DNA of 64,000 bases from Clostridium vitabionis (GTDB lineage Bacteria > Bacillota > Clostridia > Lachnospirales > Lachnospiraceae). The stretch covers positions 690,394-754,393 of the forward strand of contig NZ_JADKQA010000001.1 of NCBI RefSeq assembly GCF_015351765.1, written 5' to 3'. Position 1 is the first letter of the stretch, and every line of letters starts with the position of its first letter. Positions 17,431 through 25,794 of this stretch are shown here, piece by piece. The notes beneath the pieces were generated by a model. That model made no database searches and was not told where the DNA came from. It saw nothing but the letters and a program-made list of their open reading frames with translations. The translations under genes were made by a program, and so were the position numbers.

Positions 17431-19209
17431 ATGGTCAAAGAAGAGTACAAGGACATTTACCGTCACAGCCTCGCCCATATCCTGGCGAAGGCAGTCATCG
17501 AGATTTTCGGCAAGGAGAACGTGCAGTACGCGATCGGCCCGCAGATCGAGGACGGCTTCTATTATGATTTTATCCTGCCGAGAACGCTGAATAAGGATGA
17601 TTTCCCGGCCATCGAGAACAAGATGCATGAGATCCTGAAGCGGAAGGAAAAATGGACCTGCAAGGAAGTCTCCAAGGCGGAGGCGCTGGACATTTTCAAG
17701 GATCAGAAATATAAGACCGAGCTCATCGAGGAGCTTCCTGAGGATGAGAAGATCACGGTCTACTATACCGGCGATGACTATGTTGACCTCTGCCGCGGGC
17801 CGCACGTGGAGAACTCTGAGGATCTTCTGGGTGCTGCCTTCAAGATCAAGTCTGTCTCCGGCGCTTACTGGAGAGGTGACGAGCATCGGGACATGATGCA
17901 GAGAATCTATGTGTACGCCTTCCCGAGCAAGGAGGAGCTGAAGGAGCACATGAAGCTTCTCCAGGAGGCCATGGAACGCGACCACAAGAAGCTGGGGCCG
18001 CAGCTCGATCTCTTCATGTTTGACGAGAGCGCTCCGGGCATGCCGTACTGGCTGCCGAGAGGCTGGAAGACCTTCAACGCCCTGCTTGAGTTCTGGAGAG
18101 GGATCCACGAGGAGCACGGCTATACCGAGATTGCCGCGCCGGTGATCAACAACCAGAAGCTCTGGGCGACCTCCGGCCACTGGGGGCACTATAAGGAAAA
18201 TATGTTCATCATCCCGGGCGAGAAGGAGGACGAGAGCGATTACTACGCTGCGAAGCCGATGAACTGTCCGAACGCGATCCTGGTGTACAAGAGATCGCTG
18301 CGCTCCTACAAGGAGCTCCCGGTCCGCATCAACCAGGTGGATGTCATTCACCGGAAGGAGAAGTCCGGTGAGCTGAACGGCCTCTTCCGCGTCCAGATGT
18401 TCCGCCAGGATGATGCGCACATCCTCTGCACGGAGGAGCAGATCGCTTCCGAGATCGGCGACATCATGGATATCGCCGGCCAGATCTATGGGACCTTCGG
18501 GCTGACCTACAAGGCGGAGCTCTCCACAAGGCCTGATGACTACATGGGCGATATCGCGGTGTGGGATAAGGCTGAGGCTGACCTCAAGAAGATCCTGGAC
18601 GATAAGTACGGCGAGGGCAATTATGAGATCAACGAGGGCGACGGCGCCTTCTACGGCCCGAAGATCGACCTCAAGATGAGGGATGCTCTCGGCCGCGAGT
18701 GGCAGATGGGCACCATCCAGCTGGATTTCCAGCTTCCGCTGAACTTTGACTGCAAGTATGTGGCGCAGGACGGTTCGCAGAAGATGCCGGTCATGATTCA
18801 CCGCGCGATCTTCGGCTCGATGGAGAGATTTATCGGCATCCTGATCGAGAACTTCAAGGGCGCTTTCCCGTTCTGGCTGTCCCCGTACCAGGTCGGCGTT
18901 GTCCCGATCCGCACCGAGCACAACGAGTATGCGAAGAAGGTCGTTGACGCGCTCCGCAAGGCCCACATCCGCACCGAGGTGGACTATACCGACCACAACA
19001 TGAAGGAGAAGATCAAGGCCTACAAGAACTACAAGGATCCCTACATCCTGGTTGTCGGCGATAAGGAAGCGCAGGAAAATACGGTTTCCGTCAACATCCG
19101 CGGCAATAACCGCCAGCTGCACGACATCCCGCTGGATACCTTTGTCGCTGTCTGCCGGAAGCTGAATGAGGAGTATACGCTGGAACTCGCTGAGGAGTTC
19201 AATGCCTGA
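17431..19209 (+). CDS. thrS: Threonyl-tRNA synthetase without the TGS domain
   Basis: A 592-residue class II synthetase that charges tRNA-Thr. It begins directly with the editing domain (YRHSLAHILAKA at 9-20 with its HxxxH motif, then CRGPHV), so the ~60-residue N-terminal TGS domain of the usual ~640-residue enzyme is absent. The catalytic core has the motif 2 and zinc-site regions (MNCPNAILVYK; FRQDDAHI; MIHRAIFGSMERF). The C-terminal anticodon domain contains PYQVGVVPIRTEHNEYA. The ATG at 17431 is chosen because upstream codons read through the T-box terminator. The RBS is AGGAAAGGAAG. The leader is T-box controlled. Confidence 0.95.
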   Translation: MVKEEYKDIYRHSLAHILAKAVIEIFGKENVQYAIGPQIEDGFYYDFILPRTLNKDDFPAIENKMHEILKRKEKWTCKEVSKAEALDIFKDQKYKTELIEELPEDEKITVYYTGDDYVDLCRGPHVENSEDLLGAAFKIKSVSGAYWRGDEHRDMMQRIYVYAFPSKEELKEHMKLLQEAMERDHKKLGPQLDLFMFDESAPGMPYWLPRGWKTFNALLEFWRGIHEEHGYTEIAAPVINNQKLWATSGHWGHYKENMFIIPGEKEDESDYYAAKPMNCPNAILVYKRSLRSYKELPVRINQVDVIHRKEKSGELNGLFRVQMFRQDDAHILCTEEQIASEIGDIMDIAGQIYGTFGLTYKAELSTRPDDYMGDIAVWDKAEADLKKILDDKYGEGNYEINEGDGAFYGPKIDLKMRDALGREWQMGTIQLDFQLPLNFDCKYVAQDGSQKMPVMIHRAIFGSMERFIGILIENFKGAFPFWLSPYQVGVVPIRTEHNEYAKKVVDALRKAHIRTEVDYTDHNMKEKIKAYKNYKDPYILVVGDKEAQENTVSVNIRGNNRQLHDIPLDTFVAVCRKLNEEYTLELAEEFNA

Positions 19210-19220
19210 TCGGGGGCACG

Positions 19221-19781
19221 ATGAAGGAATTAAAGCCCTGGGAAGTCGTCTCCCGGAAGACAGTGATCGACTGCAAGTGGCTCCGCGTCGATGAGGGGAT
19301 CTACCGCCAGCAGAACGGCGCGCTGATTGAACCGTTCTACAGCGAGTACCGGCCGGATTTCGCCGTAGTCTGCGCGTTTGACCGGGAAATGAACCTGCTC
19401 ACGGTCAGCCAGTACCGGATGGGCATCGGAAGGGTCCTGCCCGAGATGCCCGCCGGGATGATCGAGGCGGGGGAGGATCCCCTTGCGGCCGCCCGCCGCG
19501 AGCTCCGGGAAGAGACCGGCTACGAGGCGGAAGCCTTTCGCCATCTCTTTGATCTCACGATCAATGCCGCCTACTCGGACAATAAGGCGCACTGCTTCCT
19601 GGCGGAAGGCCTTCGCAAGGTCACCGGCCAGCAGCTGGATGAGACGGAAAATCTGGATTACCGCTGGATGCCGATCGGCGAGGTGATGGAGAACCTGCAC
19701 AGCGGCGGGTTCGGCAACGGGTTCAATGCCGCGGCAATCTACCGGTCGCTGGAGATCCTGGGAGATAAAACAAAATCGTGA
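19221..19781 (+). CDS. Nudix hydrolase, ADP-ribose pyrophosphatase-like
   Basis: A 186-residue enzyme. The Nudix box fits GX5EX7REUXEEXGU exactly: Gly79, Glu85, Arg93-Glu94-Leu95, Glu97-Glu98, Gly100. Upstream PEMPAGMIE resembles the ADP-ribose pyrophosphatase subgroup, which splits ADP-ribose to AMP and ribose 5-phosphate. It starts 11 bases after thrS, so it is likely under the same T-box control, although no functional link is evident. A strong terminator follows. Confidence 0.85.
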   Translation: MKELKPWEVVSRKTVIDCKWLRVDEGIYRQQNGALIEPFYSEYRPDFAVVCAFDREMNLLTVSQYRMGIGRVLPEMPAGMIEAGEDPLAAARRELREETGYEAEAFRHLFDLTINAAYSDNKAHCFLAEGLRKVTGQQLDETENLDYRWMPIGEVMENLHSGGFGNGFNAAAIYRSLEILGDKTKS

Positions 19782-19817
19782 TCAGGCGAGAGCTTCGAAA
19801 ATGGAGCTTTCGAGAGA

Positions 19818-19858
19818 AAAACCCGTCCGGGGAAGATCCCGGGCGGGTTTTTCTTTTC
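19818..19858 (+). terminator. Terminator after the Nudix gene
   Basis: AACCCGTCCGGG pairs with CCCGGGCGGGTT, followed by TTTTCTTTT. It closes the thrS operon ahead of a convergent gene. Confidence 0.85.
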
Positions 19859-19912
19859 GGCAGATACCGGTGAACCATGTGGTCTGGAGGCTTTCTTTTT
19901 TTCGTGCTGCGG

Positions 19913-21061
19913 TCAGGGGTTGCATCTCTTGCAGGGCTTGTATCCGTCCGCGATGATCTTGTCGCGGCTCTCATGGACATCTTTCCGGTTTTTCGGTTTC
20001 ATGTCCTCCACGGAGCTGCAGGACGGATAGTGGAATTTTTTGGTATTGGTGTTCAGCACATAATCCTGGGCGCTGTCCGCCGCATTTCCCGAAGCGGCGG
20101 CCCCTGCGGCAGCGGCGCCTCCGGCGGACACAGCGCCCGCGGCGGCACCCGACGCGGATCCGGAATTTCCACTCCCGGTATTCCCGCCGGAGTTTTTGGA
20201 GCTTCCGCTGTCACTTCCGGTAAATTCCGGACCGCTGCTCGACCCGTCCGCGTAGTTGATCGTGATTCCGGGCTGGACGTTGTAGCAGTAGGCACAGAAG
20301 GAATAATCCGCACCGCCGTCGCCGGCGGATGCCCCTTCCATGAGAACGCCGGAGGCGACGAGGTTATCGCCGTCGAAGATTGGGGTCACCCGGTAGAGGA
20401 CGGTATTCCCGGTCCGGCGGATATAATCGGTGGTCTCATTTTCCAGGGGGAGCATGCCCTGGACATTGAGATAGCGGGTGCCGGTGATCAGGTTCTTCGG
20501 CTCCGCGTTCAGCCCGCAGAGCTCGTAGGCGATCAGGTGACAGCGGTTATACAGGTAGTTCCCGTCGATCCCGGCATACTTGACGGTGTGCCAGCCGGCA
20601 GGTTTCACCATGCCGATGCTTCCCCGCTTCTCCGTGGGCAGCGTGGTCGGGGAGAGAATCCCCATCGCGGTCCCGCAGCGCCCGAGGGAATCCAGCGGGG
20701 AGAGGCTTGTCCCAGACCCGAAGGTGAAGTCCGCTTCCGAGAACAGCGGCTTATTGCCGTTGTAGACGGTCTGCGCGGCACCGCTGTAGGCTGGAAAATC
20801 CGCTGAGCTGAGGGACTTCGGTGAGGTGGCGGCTGATTGGGCAGTTTCTGCGTAAGTTTCGGCAGCTGTCTCCGGCGCGGTTTCCGTGGAGGCCAAAGCG
20901 GAGGCGTCGGAAGAAAGCTCCGCGGAGCCTTGCATGACTTCGGCGGTGCTCTCCAGGGACGGCGGCAGCGACGCGGCTGTGCGGGAAGCCGGTGAGCAGG
21001 AGAGAAGCTGACAGGCAGCCGCCAGCGCAAGGCCGAACAATTTCCATTTTCTCTTCATCAT
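19913..21061 (-). CDS. Secreted DNA/RNA non-specific endonuclease with a C-terminal Cys-rich tail
   Basis: A 382-residue predicted lipoprotein (LLSC, Cys22), then a Ser/Ala/Thr-rich linker. The nuclease domain covers about 105-265: NRCHLIAYEL, the Firmicutes form of the DRGH motif with its catalytic His, then EPKNLITGTRYLNVQGM with the metal-binding Asn. A Gly/Ser/Ala-rich spacer leads to residues 340-382. There, His, Cys, Cys and Cys (KFHYPSC; GYKPCKRC) make an Ada-like zinc-binding tail often found on secreted nucleases. It probably degrades extracellular DNA for nutrients or defence. It is transcribed alone. Confidence 0.85.
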   Translation of the reverse strand: MMKRKWKLFGLALAAACQLLSCSPASRTAASLPPSLESTAEVMQGSAELSSDASALASTETAPETAAETYAETAQSAATSPKSLSSADFPAYSGAAQTVYNGNKPLFSEADFTFGSGTSLSPLDSLGRCGTAMGILSPTTLPTEKRGSIGMVKPAGWHTVKYAGIDGNYLYNRCHLIAYELCGLNAEPKNLITGTRYLNVQGMLPLENETTDYIRRTGNTVLYRVTPIFDGDNLVASGVLMEGASAGDGGADYSFCAYCYNVQPGITINYADGSSSGPEFTGSDSGSSKNSGGNTGSGNSGSASGAAAGAVSAGGAAAAGAAASGNAADSAQDYVLNTNTKKFHYPSCSSVEDMKPKNRKDVHESRDKIIADGYKPCKRCNP

Positions 21062-21092
21062 GACAGTATTCCTTTTTTGCGTGTTGTGGGTT

Positions 21093-21105
21093 TGTGGAAA
21101 TTATA
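21093..21105 (-). promoter_or_regulatory. Extended -10 promoter of the nuclease gene
   Basis: On the minus strand TGG-TATAAT (-10 at 21105-21100) has the TGn extension; no good -35 is seen. Transcription should begin near 21093, about 32 bases before the start codon. Confidence 0.5.
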
Positions 21106-21165
21106 CCACAGGAGGCGGTCCGCCGCCATCCTGGCGCGCATAGATGCTCTTTCCCCAGCATGCAC

Positions 21166-21255
21166 TGAACAGTAGCGCGAATCATTCCTCCGAGATGTTA
21201 AATTTTGCTTAATTGTGGAATTACTACAAAAAACAGGTTAAAATGAAACTGTTCA
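21166..21255. repeat. Divergent pair of TGAACAGT/ACTGTTCA half-repeats
   Basis: TGAACAGT at 21166-21173 and ACTGTTCA at 21248-21255 lie 74 bases apart between the divergent nuclease and marR genes. Each is flanked by bases also found next to the full hairpins elsewhere (GCATGCAC before, GCACAT after). Confidence 0.45.
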
Positions 21256-21317
21256 GCACATATCGGCACAAGGAGCCGGATTGTGCCAGGAAAATCAAAA
21301 GACTTTCGGAGGGCAGC

Positions 21318-21830
21318 ATGAAGACGACAGACGACACGGAAGAACTATTTGAGAAGGTGTATACCGATTTCAAAATGCATTTTTACCGGGCAGTTTTCCA
21401 CAAATTCAGCAACCGGGAGGCGTCGCTCACCACAGTGGAAACCTTCTGCATGGAAGTGATTTACGCGATGAAGAATCCGACGGTCAACGAGTTCGCGAAT
21501 TTTATCCAGATTTCGTCGCCCAATGCCGCTTATAAGATCAACAACCTGATCCAGAAGGGCTATCTGACGAAGGTCCAGTCCAGGGAAGACAAGAGAGAGT
21601 ATTACCTTCAGGTCACCCAGAAATATCTCGACTATTATAATATCAGTACCAGTTATGTCTCGGAGGTTCTGGACCGCGTCCGCCAGGCAATGACGCCGGA
21701 GGAGAGGGGATATTTCCACCGTTCTCTCGAGATCATTCTGGAAGAACTGAAGAAGGACGATCTGGATCCCGCAAAGAAAAGCCGTGGTCTCCAAAATGCA
21801 GACCAGGTGGGCAAAACGAAAGAGGAGTAA
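21318..21830 (+). CDS. MarR family regulator, possible FabT-like repressor
   Basis: A 170-residue winged-helix regulator; the recognition region is NEFANFIQISSPNAAYKINNLIQ- (residues about 58-80) and the wing has KVQSREDKREYYLQ. MarR proteins bind palindromic DNA as dimers and respond to ligands. Its position upstream of the fatty acid operon parallels fabT of other Bacillota, where a MarR repressor senses acyl-ACP; assigning it as FabT is inference. The start at 21318 follows GGAGGG; a longer frame from 21213 has no RBS. The radical SAM gene starts one base after its stop. Confidence 0.75.
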   Translation: MKTTDDTEELFEKVYTDFKMHFYRAVFHKFSNREASLTTVETFCMEVIYAMKNPTVNEFANFIQISSPNAAYKINNLIQKGYLTKVQSREDKREYYLQVTQKYLDYYNISTSYVSEVLDRVRQAMTPEERGYFHRSLEIILEELKKDDLDPAKKSRGLQNADQVGKTKEE

Positions 21831-21831
21831 A

Positions 21832-22719
21832 ATGGGAAACCTTATCTACCGTCCGCCCTTTGAGGCGGATTCTCTGCTTGTTGAGGCAACCTGCGGATGC
21901 TCCCACAACTGCTGCTCCTTCTGTACGATGTATAAGGATGTCCCCTTCCGCGTTCTGCCGGAAAGCCAGGTGGAAGATCAGCTCCGGCTGGCAGCGGAAA
22001 TCCGACCCGAGGCAGATCGGGTCTTTCTGGAAAATGGCGATGCTTTCGTTCTTGGCGCAGACCGTCTTTCACAGATCGCGGAAGCCATCCACCGGATCCT
22101 CCCGAGGGTCAGCACTATTGCCATGTATGCCTCGGTGCTGAACATCCGGACGAAAAGTGACGAAGAACTCCGTGAACTTCGAAGCTTCGGTATCAACGAG
22201 TTGAATATCGGCGTCGAGAGCGGGCTTGATGAGGCTCTCCGGCGGATGAACAAGGGATATACGGCAGAGGAAGCGGAATACGAGCTTTACCGCCTGAGAA
22301 ATGCGGGCATAGATTACAGTGCGAATCTTATCCTCGGCTTGGCAGGGGCGGGGCTCTGGCGGGAAAATGCGGAAGCCACGGCAGAGCTCATGAATAAGAC
22401 AAACCCATCCCTGATTTTTACCGGGACAGTCCACACGGAACCCGGCTGTCGGCTCTATGACGAGATAGAGAGTGGCGCTTTCGTGGAGAACACGATCGGC
22501 GGCTATCTTGATGAGGAGGAATGTCTCCTTCATCATCTCACACTGGATTACAGCTTTTTCTTTGGGCTGCATCCGTCTAACGTTGTCCGGATGCAGGGAT
22601 ATCTGCAGAGAGATAAAGAAAGGCTTCTCGCAGAGCTCGGTGCATGCCGGAACCGACATTCCGCAGAATTGGACAAAAAGCCTGTCCGAGGGCAGGAGGG
22701 AGCCATTCTCGGCGAATAA
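21832..22719 (+). CDS. Radical SAM protein of unknown function
   Basis: A 295-residue protein. The cluster motif near residues 21-29 is CSHNCCSFC, that is C-x4-C-x2-C with an extra Cys, matching a known radical SAM subgroup that reads CxHNxCxFC. TMYKDVPFR follows, and the barrel includes NIGVESGLDEALRRMNKGYT. No accessory cluster or B12 domain is evident. It is translated with marR (one-base gap) and separated from the fatty acid operon by a terminator and a new promoter. Substrate unknown; a lipid-related role is only suggested by location. Confidence 0.8.
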   Translation: MGNLIYRPPFEADSLLVEATCGCSHNCCSFCTMYKDVPFRVLPESQVEDQLRLAAEIRPEADRVFLENGDAFVLGADRLSQIAEAIHRILPRVSTIAMYASVLNIRTKSDEELRELRSFGINELNIGVESGLDEALRRMNKGYTAEEAEYELYRLRNAGIDYSANLILGLAGAGLWRENAEATAELMNKTNPSLIFTGTVHTEPGCRLYDEIESGAFVENTIGGYLDEEECLLHHLTLDYSFFFGLHPSNVVRMQGYLQRDKERLLAELGACRNRHSAELDKKPVRGQEGAILGE

Positions 22720-22736
22720 TCAAACAATTTTCTCAC

Positions 22737-22776
22737 GTCAGTCTCTTGCAGCCAGCAGGAGACTGACATTTTTTTC
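22737..22776 (+). terminator. Terminator after the radical SAM gene
   Basis: GTCAGTCTC (22737-22745) pairs with GAGACTGAC (22759-22767), followed by ATTTTTTT. It insulates the marR pair from the fab operon. Confidence 0.9.
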
Positions 22777-22805
22777 TTGACAAACCCGGATTCGTAACGT
22801 AAAAT
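22777..22805 (+). promoter_or_regulatory. Promoter of the fatty acid operon
   Basis: TTGACA (22777-22782) and TAAAAT (22800-22805) with a 17-base spacer. The predicted start is about 22812. Confidence 0.88.
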
Positions 22806-22824
22806 CTGCTAGAACATTTAACTA

Positions 22825-22842
22825 AATATATTGAACTATATT
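22825..22842. promoter_or_regulatory. Possible operator in the fab leader
   Basis: The perfect inverted repeat AATATA-TTGAAC-TATATT lies about 13 bases past the predicted transcript start and ends just before the acpP RBS. Position and symmetry suit a repressor such as the nearby MarR protein; AT-rich symmetry could also be chance. Confidence 0.4.
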
Positions 22843-22854
22843 CGGAGGCCAACA

Positions 22855-23097
22855 ATGGACGAGAAGAAGATTTTTGAAGATGTCAAGGCGATGGTTGTCG
22901 ACACCCTGCAGTTTGACGGTGATGTCACGATGGATTCCAGCTTCGCGGACGACCTGCAGGCCGACTCCCTGGACGTGGTTGAGCTGACCATGGCGCTTGA
23001 GGAGAAGTACGGCATCACGATCCCGGATGAGGAGCTGCCGAATATCAAGACCGTCGGCGATATCGTCCGCTATATCGTGAAAAACGGAGACCGGTGA
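22855..23097 (+). CDS. acpP: Acyl carrier protein
   Basis: An 80-residue acidic protein that carries growing acyl chains. The phosphopantetheine Ser38 is in the conserved ADSLDVVEL. The start at 22855 follows CGGAGG. It is the first gene of the eleven-gene fatty acid operon. Its stop overlaps the ATG of accB by one base (TGATG), so the two are tightly coupled. AcpS (12676) should activate it. Confidence 0.96.
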   Translation: MDEKKIFEDVKAMVVDTLQFDGDVTMDSSFADDLQADSLDVVELTMALEEKYGITIPDEELPNIKTVGDIVRYIVKNGDR

Positions 23098-23642
23098 TGG
23101 AGCTCACGGAAAAGGCCATCGAGGAGCTGATGGACGCATTTGCAAAGTCCGGCCTGGCCAGGATGAAGGTCAGGGATGGGGAGCAGGAGCTCTCCTTTAC
23201 CGCGATGGGAAGCAGCGCGGAAGATATTCCGGCAGGATCCCGGATCTCCCCGGCCAAGTCCGGGCGCGCCGAGACGATGACCGCCGGCGAGGGCGCCTTG
23301 GCAGGAAGTCTTCCGGCCAGTCATCCGGGCGCCGCGGCGGGAAATCTTCCTGCCGGGAATCCGGATCCCGCGGGGGAGAAAGCGCCCTCCCGCGGGGAAA
23401 TCTCCGGCACGGTGCTTACGGCCCCTCTTGCCGGGGTGTTCCACCGCGCGGCGAAGGAGGGGGATGCTCCGATCGTGGAGCCGGGGCAGAAGGTGAAAAA
23501 AGGACAGACGGTCGCCCTCATGGAAGCCATGAAGATGGTCAGCGAGGTGAAAGCCCCCTGCGATGGCACGATCCTGGAGGTTCTGGCAGAGGACGGGAAG
23601 TTCTGCGAATACCGGGAACCGCTGATGCGGTTTGGAGAATAA
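23097..23642 (+). CDS. accB: Biotin carboxyl carrier protein of acetyl-CoA carboxylase
   Basis: A 181-residue subunit. The N-terminal helix (LTEKAIEELMDAF) is joined by an Ala/Pro/Gly linker of about 65 residues to the C-terminal biotinyl domain. Lys146 in EAMKM is the biotin attachment site. It shuttles carboxyl groups from AccC to AccDA. ATG 23097 is preferred to GTG 23094. It is somewhat longer than the usual ~150 residues because of the linker, whose DNA is repetitive (GGAAATCTTCC-type runs). Confidence 0.94.
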   Translation: MELTEKAIEELMDAFAKSGLARMKVRDGEQELSFTAMGSSAEDIPAGSRISPAKSGRAETMTAGEGALAGSLPASHPGAAAGNLPAGNPDPAGEKAPSRGEISGTVLTAPLAGVFHRAAKEGDAPIVEPGQKVKKGQTVALMEAMKMVSEVKAPCDGTILEVLAEDGKFCEYREPLMRFGE

Positions 23643-23645
23643 GGC

Positions 23646-25022
23646 ATGTTTAAGCGTATTATGATTGCCAACCGCGGCGAGATCGCGATGCGGATTATCC
23701 GCTGCTGCCATGAGATGGGCATCGAGACCGTCCTCGCCTGCTCGGAGGAGGACAAGGATTCTCTGCCGGCAACATTTTCCGACGAATGTGTCGTCATCGG
23801 CCCGGCGAGGGCCGACCTCAGCTACCTGAACGGCCCGTCGATCCTCGAGGCGGCCAAGGCGAGGCACTGCGACGCCATTCATCCCGGCTACGGCCTACTC
23901 TCGGAAAATGCGGATTTCGCCGAGATGTGCCGGGATGCCGGGATTCCGTTCATCGGGCCAGCCCCGGAGGTGATCCGCCAGATGGGGGACAAGCAGAGTG
24001 CCCGGGCGCTGATGAAGCGCAGCGGGGTTCCGGTGGTTCCGGGATCCGACGGCCTGATCCGGGACGCGGCGGAGGCAGCGAAGATTGCGGCGCGGATCGG
24101 TTATCCGGTGCTCATCAAGGCCTCCGCGGGCGGAGGCGGCCGGGGGATGCGGAGAGCCTTTGCCCCGGATGAGGTCGAGAGCGCCTTTGAGGAAGCACGG
24201 GCGGAGGCGGCCGCGGCGTTCGGTGATGATTCCCTCTATCTGGAAAAGCTGATCACCGCCCCGCGGCACATCGAATTCCAGATCCTCGGGGACACCAAGG
24301 GCCACATGATCCAGCTCGGTGAGCGCGACTGCTCGCTGCAGCGGCGCAACCAGAAGATGATTGAGGAGGCGCCGGCGAGGTGCCTTACCGAGCGCCAGAG
24401 AGCCGCGATGGCGAAGGCCGCGGTAAAGGCCGCGAAGACGGTCGGCTATACCAGTGCCGGCACCGTCGAATTTATCCTGGACCGGGATGGCCAGTTCTAT
24501 TTTATCGAGATGAACACCAGGATCCAGGTGGAACACCCTGTGACCGAGATGACCGTGGGCATCGATATCCTCCGGGAACAGCTCCGGATCGCCGCTGGCC
24601 TGGAACTAACCGCTAAGCAGGGGGACATCCGTCCGTCCGGGCACACGATCGAGGTCCGGGTCAATGCGGAGGCGCCGGAGAAGGGGTTTGCGCCGTCGCC
24701 GGGAACCATCCGGTTCCTGCATTTTCCAGCAGGGATGGGAGTCCGCGTGGAGAGCGCGATGTTCTCCGGGACAAAGGTCAGCCCGTTCTATGATTCCATG
24801 ATCGCGAAAATTATCGTACACGCGCCGGGGCGCCTCGAGGCGATCCGCAAGATGCGGGTCTGCCTGGAGGAACTGACGGTCGAGGGCGTGGAGACCAACA
24901 TCGATTTTCTGTATCTCATCCTGCACCATCCGGATTATCTCCTGGGAAATGTCGACACCGCGTTTCTTGAGCGTGATATGGAGCAGCTCCTCAAGTGGGA
25001 TAAGGACAGCAGGAGAAAGTAG
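23646..25022 (+). CDS. accC: Biotin carboxylase subunit of acetyl-CoA carboxylase
   Basis: A 458-residue ATP-grasp enzyme that carboxylates biotin on AccB using bicarbonate and ATP. It starts FKRIMIANRGEIAMRII, the family hallmark. The Gly-rich ATP loop KASAGGGGRGMR is near residue 160, and FIEMNTRIQVEHPVTE (about 286-301) holds the metal-binding Glu residues and catalytic Arg. It begins three bases after accB. Confidence 0.95.
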   Translation: MFKRIMIANRGEIAMRIIRCCHEMGIETVLACSEEDKDSLPATFSDECVVIGPARADLSYLNGPSILEAAKARHCDAIHPGYGLLSENADFAEMCRDAGIPFIGPAPEVIRQMGDKQSARALMKRSGVPVVPGSDGLIRDAAEAAKIAARIGYPVLIKASAGGGGRGMRRAFAPDEVESAFEEARAEAAAAFGDDSLYLEKLITAPRHIEFQILGDTKGHMIQLGERDCSLQRRNQKMIEEAPARCLTERQRAAMAKAAVKAAKTVGYTSAGTVEFILDRDGQFYFIEMNTRIQVEHPVTEMTVGIDILREQLRIAAGLELTAKQGDIRPSGHTIEVRVNAEAPEKGFAPSPGTIRFLHFPAGMGVRVESAMFSGTKVSPFYDSMIAKIIVHAPGRLEAIRKMRVCLEELTVEGVETNIDFLYLILHHPDYLLGNVDTAFLERDMEQLLKWDKDSRRK

Positions 25023-25038
25023 GCGGGGGTGAAAAGTC

Positions 25039-25794
25039 TTGCTGAATGTATTCGCCAATAAGAGAAAACGCATGGATTCGCTCCGCCGGGTGAGGGAGCG
25101 GGAGGCCAGGCGACCCGCGATGGGGAAGCGCCTCCGCGCCGTGATGGACGGCGGGGGCTATGAGGAACTCTTTGCGGAGGTCGCGTCGGAGGATCCGCTG
25201 AATTTCCCGGGCTACCGGGAGAAGCTCTCCGAGGTCGCCCGCCGCACCGGGCACCGGGACGCCCTGATCGCGGCGAAGGGCACGATCGGGGGATTTCCGG
25301 TGATCGCCTGCGAGCTCAGCCGCGAATTTTTCATGGGCAGCATGGGCACCGCGGTCGGGGAGAAGGTTGCCCTTGCCGCAGAGGAGGCGGAAAGGCAGGG
25401 GCTTCCGCTCATCATTTTCTCGGCAAGCGGCGGCGCACGGATGCAGGAAGGCATGTTCAGCCTCCTGCAGATGGCAAAAACAAGCGCGGCTGTGGAACAT
25501 TACAAGCAGCGCGGAGGCCTCTATATCTCGATCCTGACGCATCCGACCACCGGCGGCGTGAGCGCGAGCTTCGCGAGCCTCGGTGATATTGTCCTCGCTG
25601 AGCCCGGCGCCCTGATCGGATTTGCCGGCCCCAGGGTCATCGAGCAGACCATCCACGAAAAGCTCCCCGCCGGCTTCCAGCGGTCGGAATTCCAGCTGGA
25701 GCATGGCTTTGTGGACAGGATAGTCGCCCCGGCGGAAATGCGGAAAACGCTGATCCAGATTCTCCGGATCCACGGGAGAAAGGCGGGAAAATGA
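25039..25794 (+). CDS. accD: Acetyl-CoA carboxyltransferase beta subunit lacking the zinc ribbon
   Basis: A 251-residue carboxyltransferase subunit that passes the carboxyl group from biotin to acetyl-CoA with AccA. The crotonase-like core is well conserved (GKGTIGGFPVIA; MGSMGTAVGEK; IIFSASGGARMQEG; THPTTGGVSASFASLGD). The N-terminal four-Cys zinc ribbon of Bacillus and E. coli AccD is missing: the protein runs from a basic start (FANKRKRMDSLRR) directly into the core. The start is uncertain: TTG 25039 after GGCGGGGG, or ATG 25072. It overlaps accA by ATGA. Confidence 0.9.
   Translation: MLNVFANKRKRMDSLRRVREREARRPAMGKRLRAVMDGGGYEELFAEVASEDPLNFPGYREKLSEVARRTGHRDALIAAKGTIGGFPVIACELSREFFMGSMGTAVGEKVALAAEEAERQGLPLIIFSASGGARMQEGMFSLLQMAKTSAAVEHYKQRGGLYISILTHPTTGGVSASFASLGDIVLAEPGALIGFAGPRVIEQTIHEKLPAGFQRSEFQLEHGFVDRIVAPAEMRKTLIQILRIHGRKAGK

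Noticed and set aside
17212-19122. 636-codon open frame on the minus strand
   Set aside because: Antisense to thrS and its T-box; no independent support.
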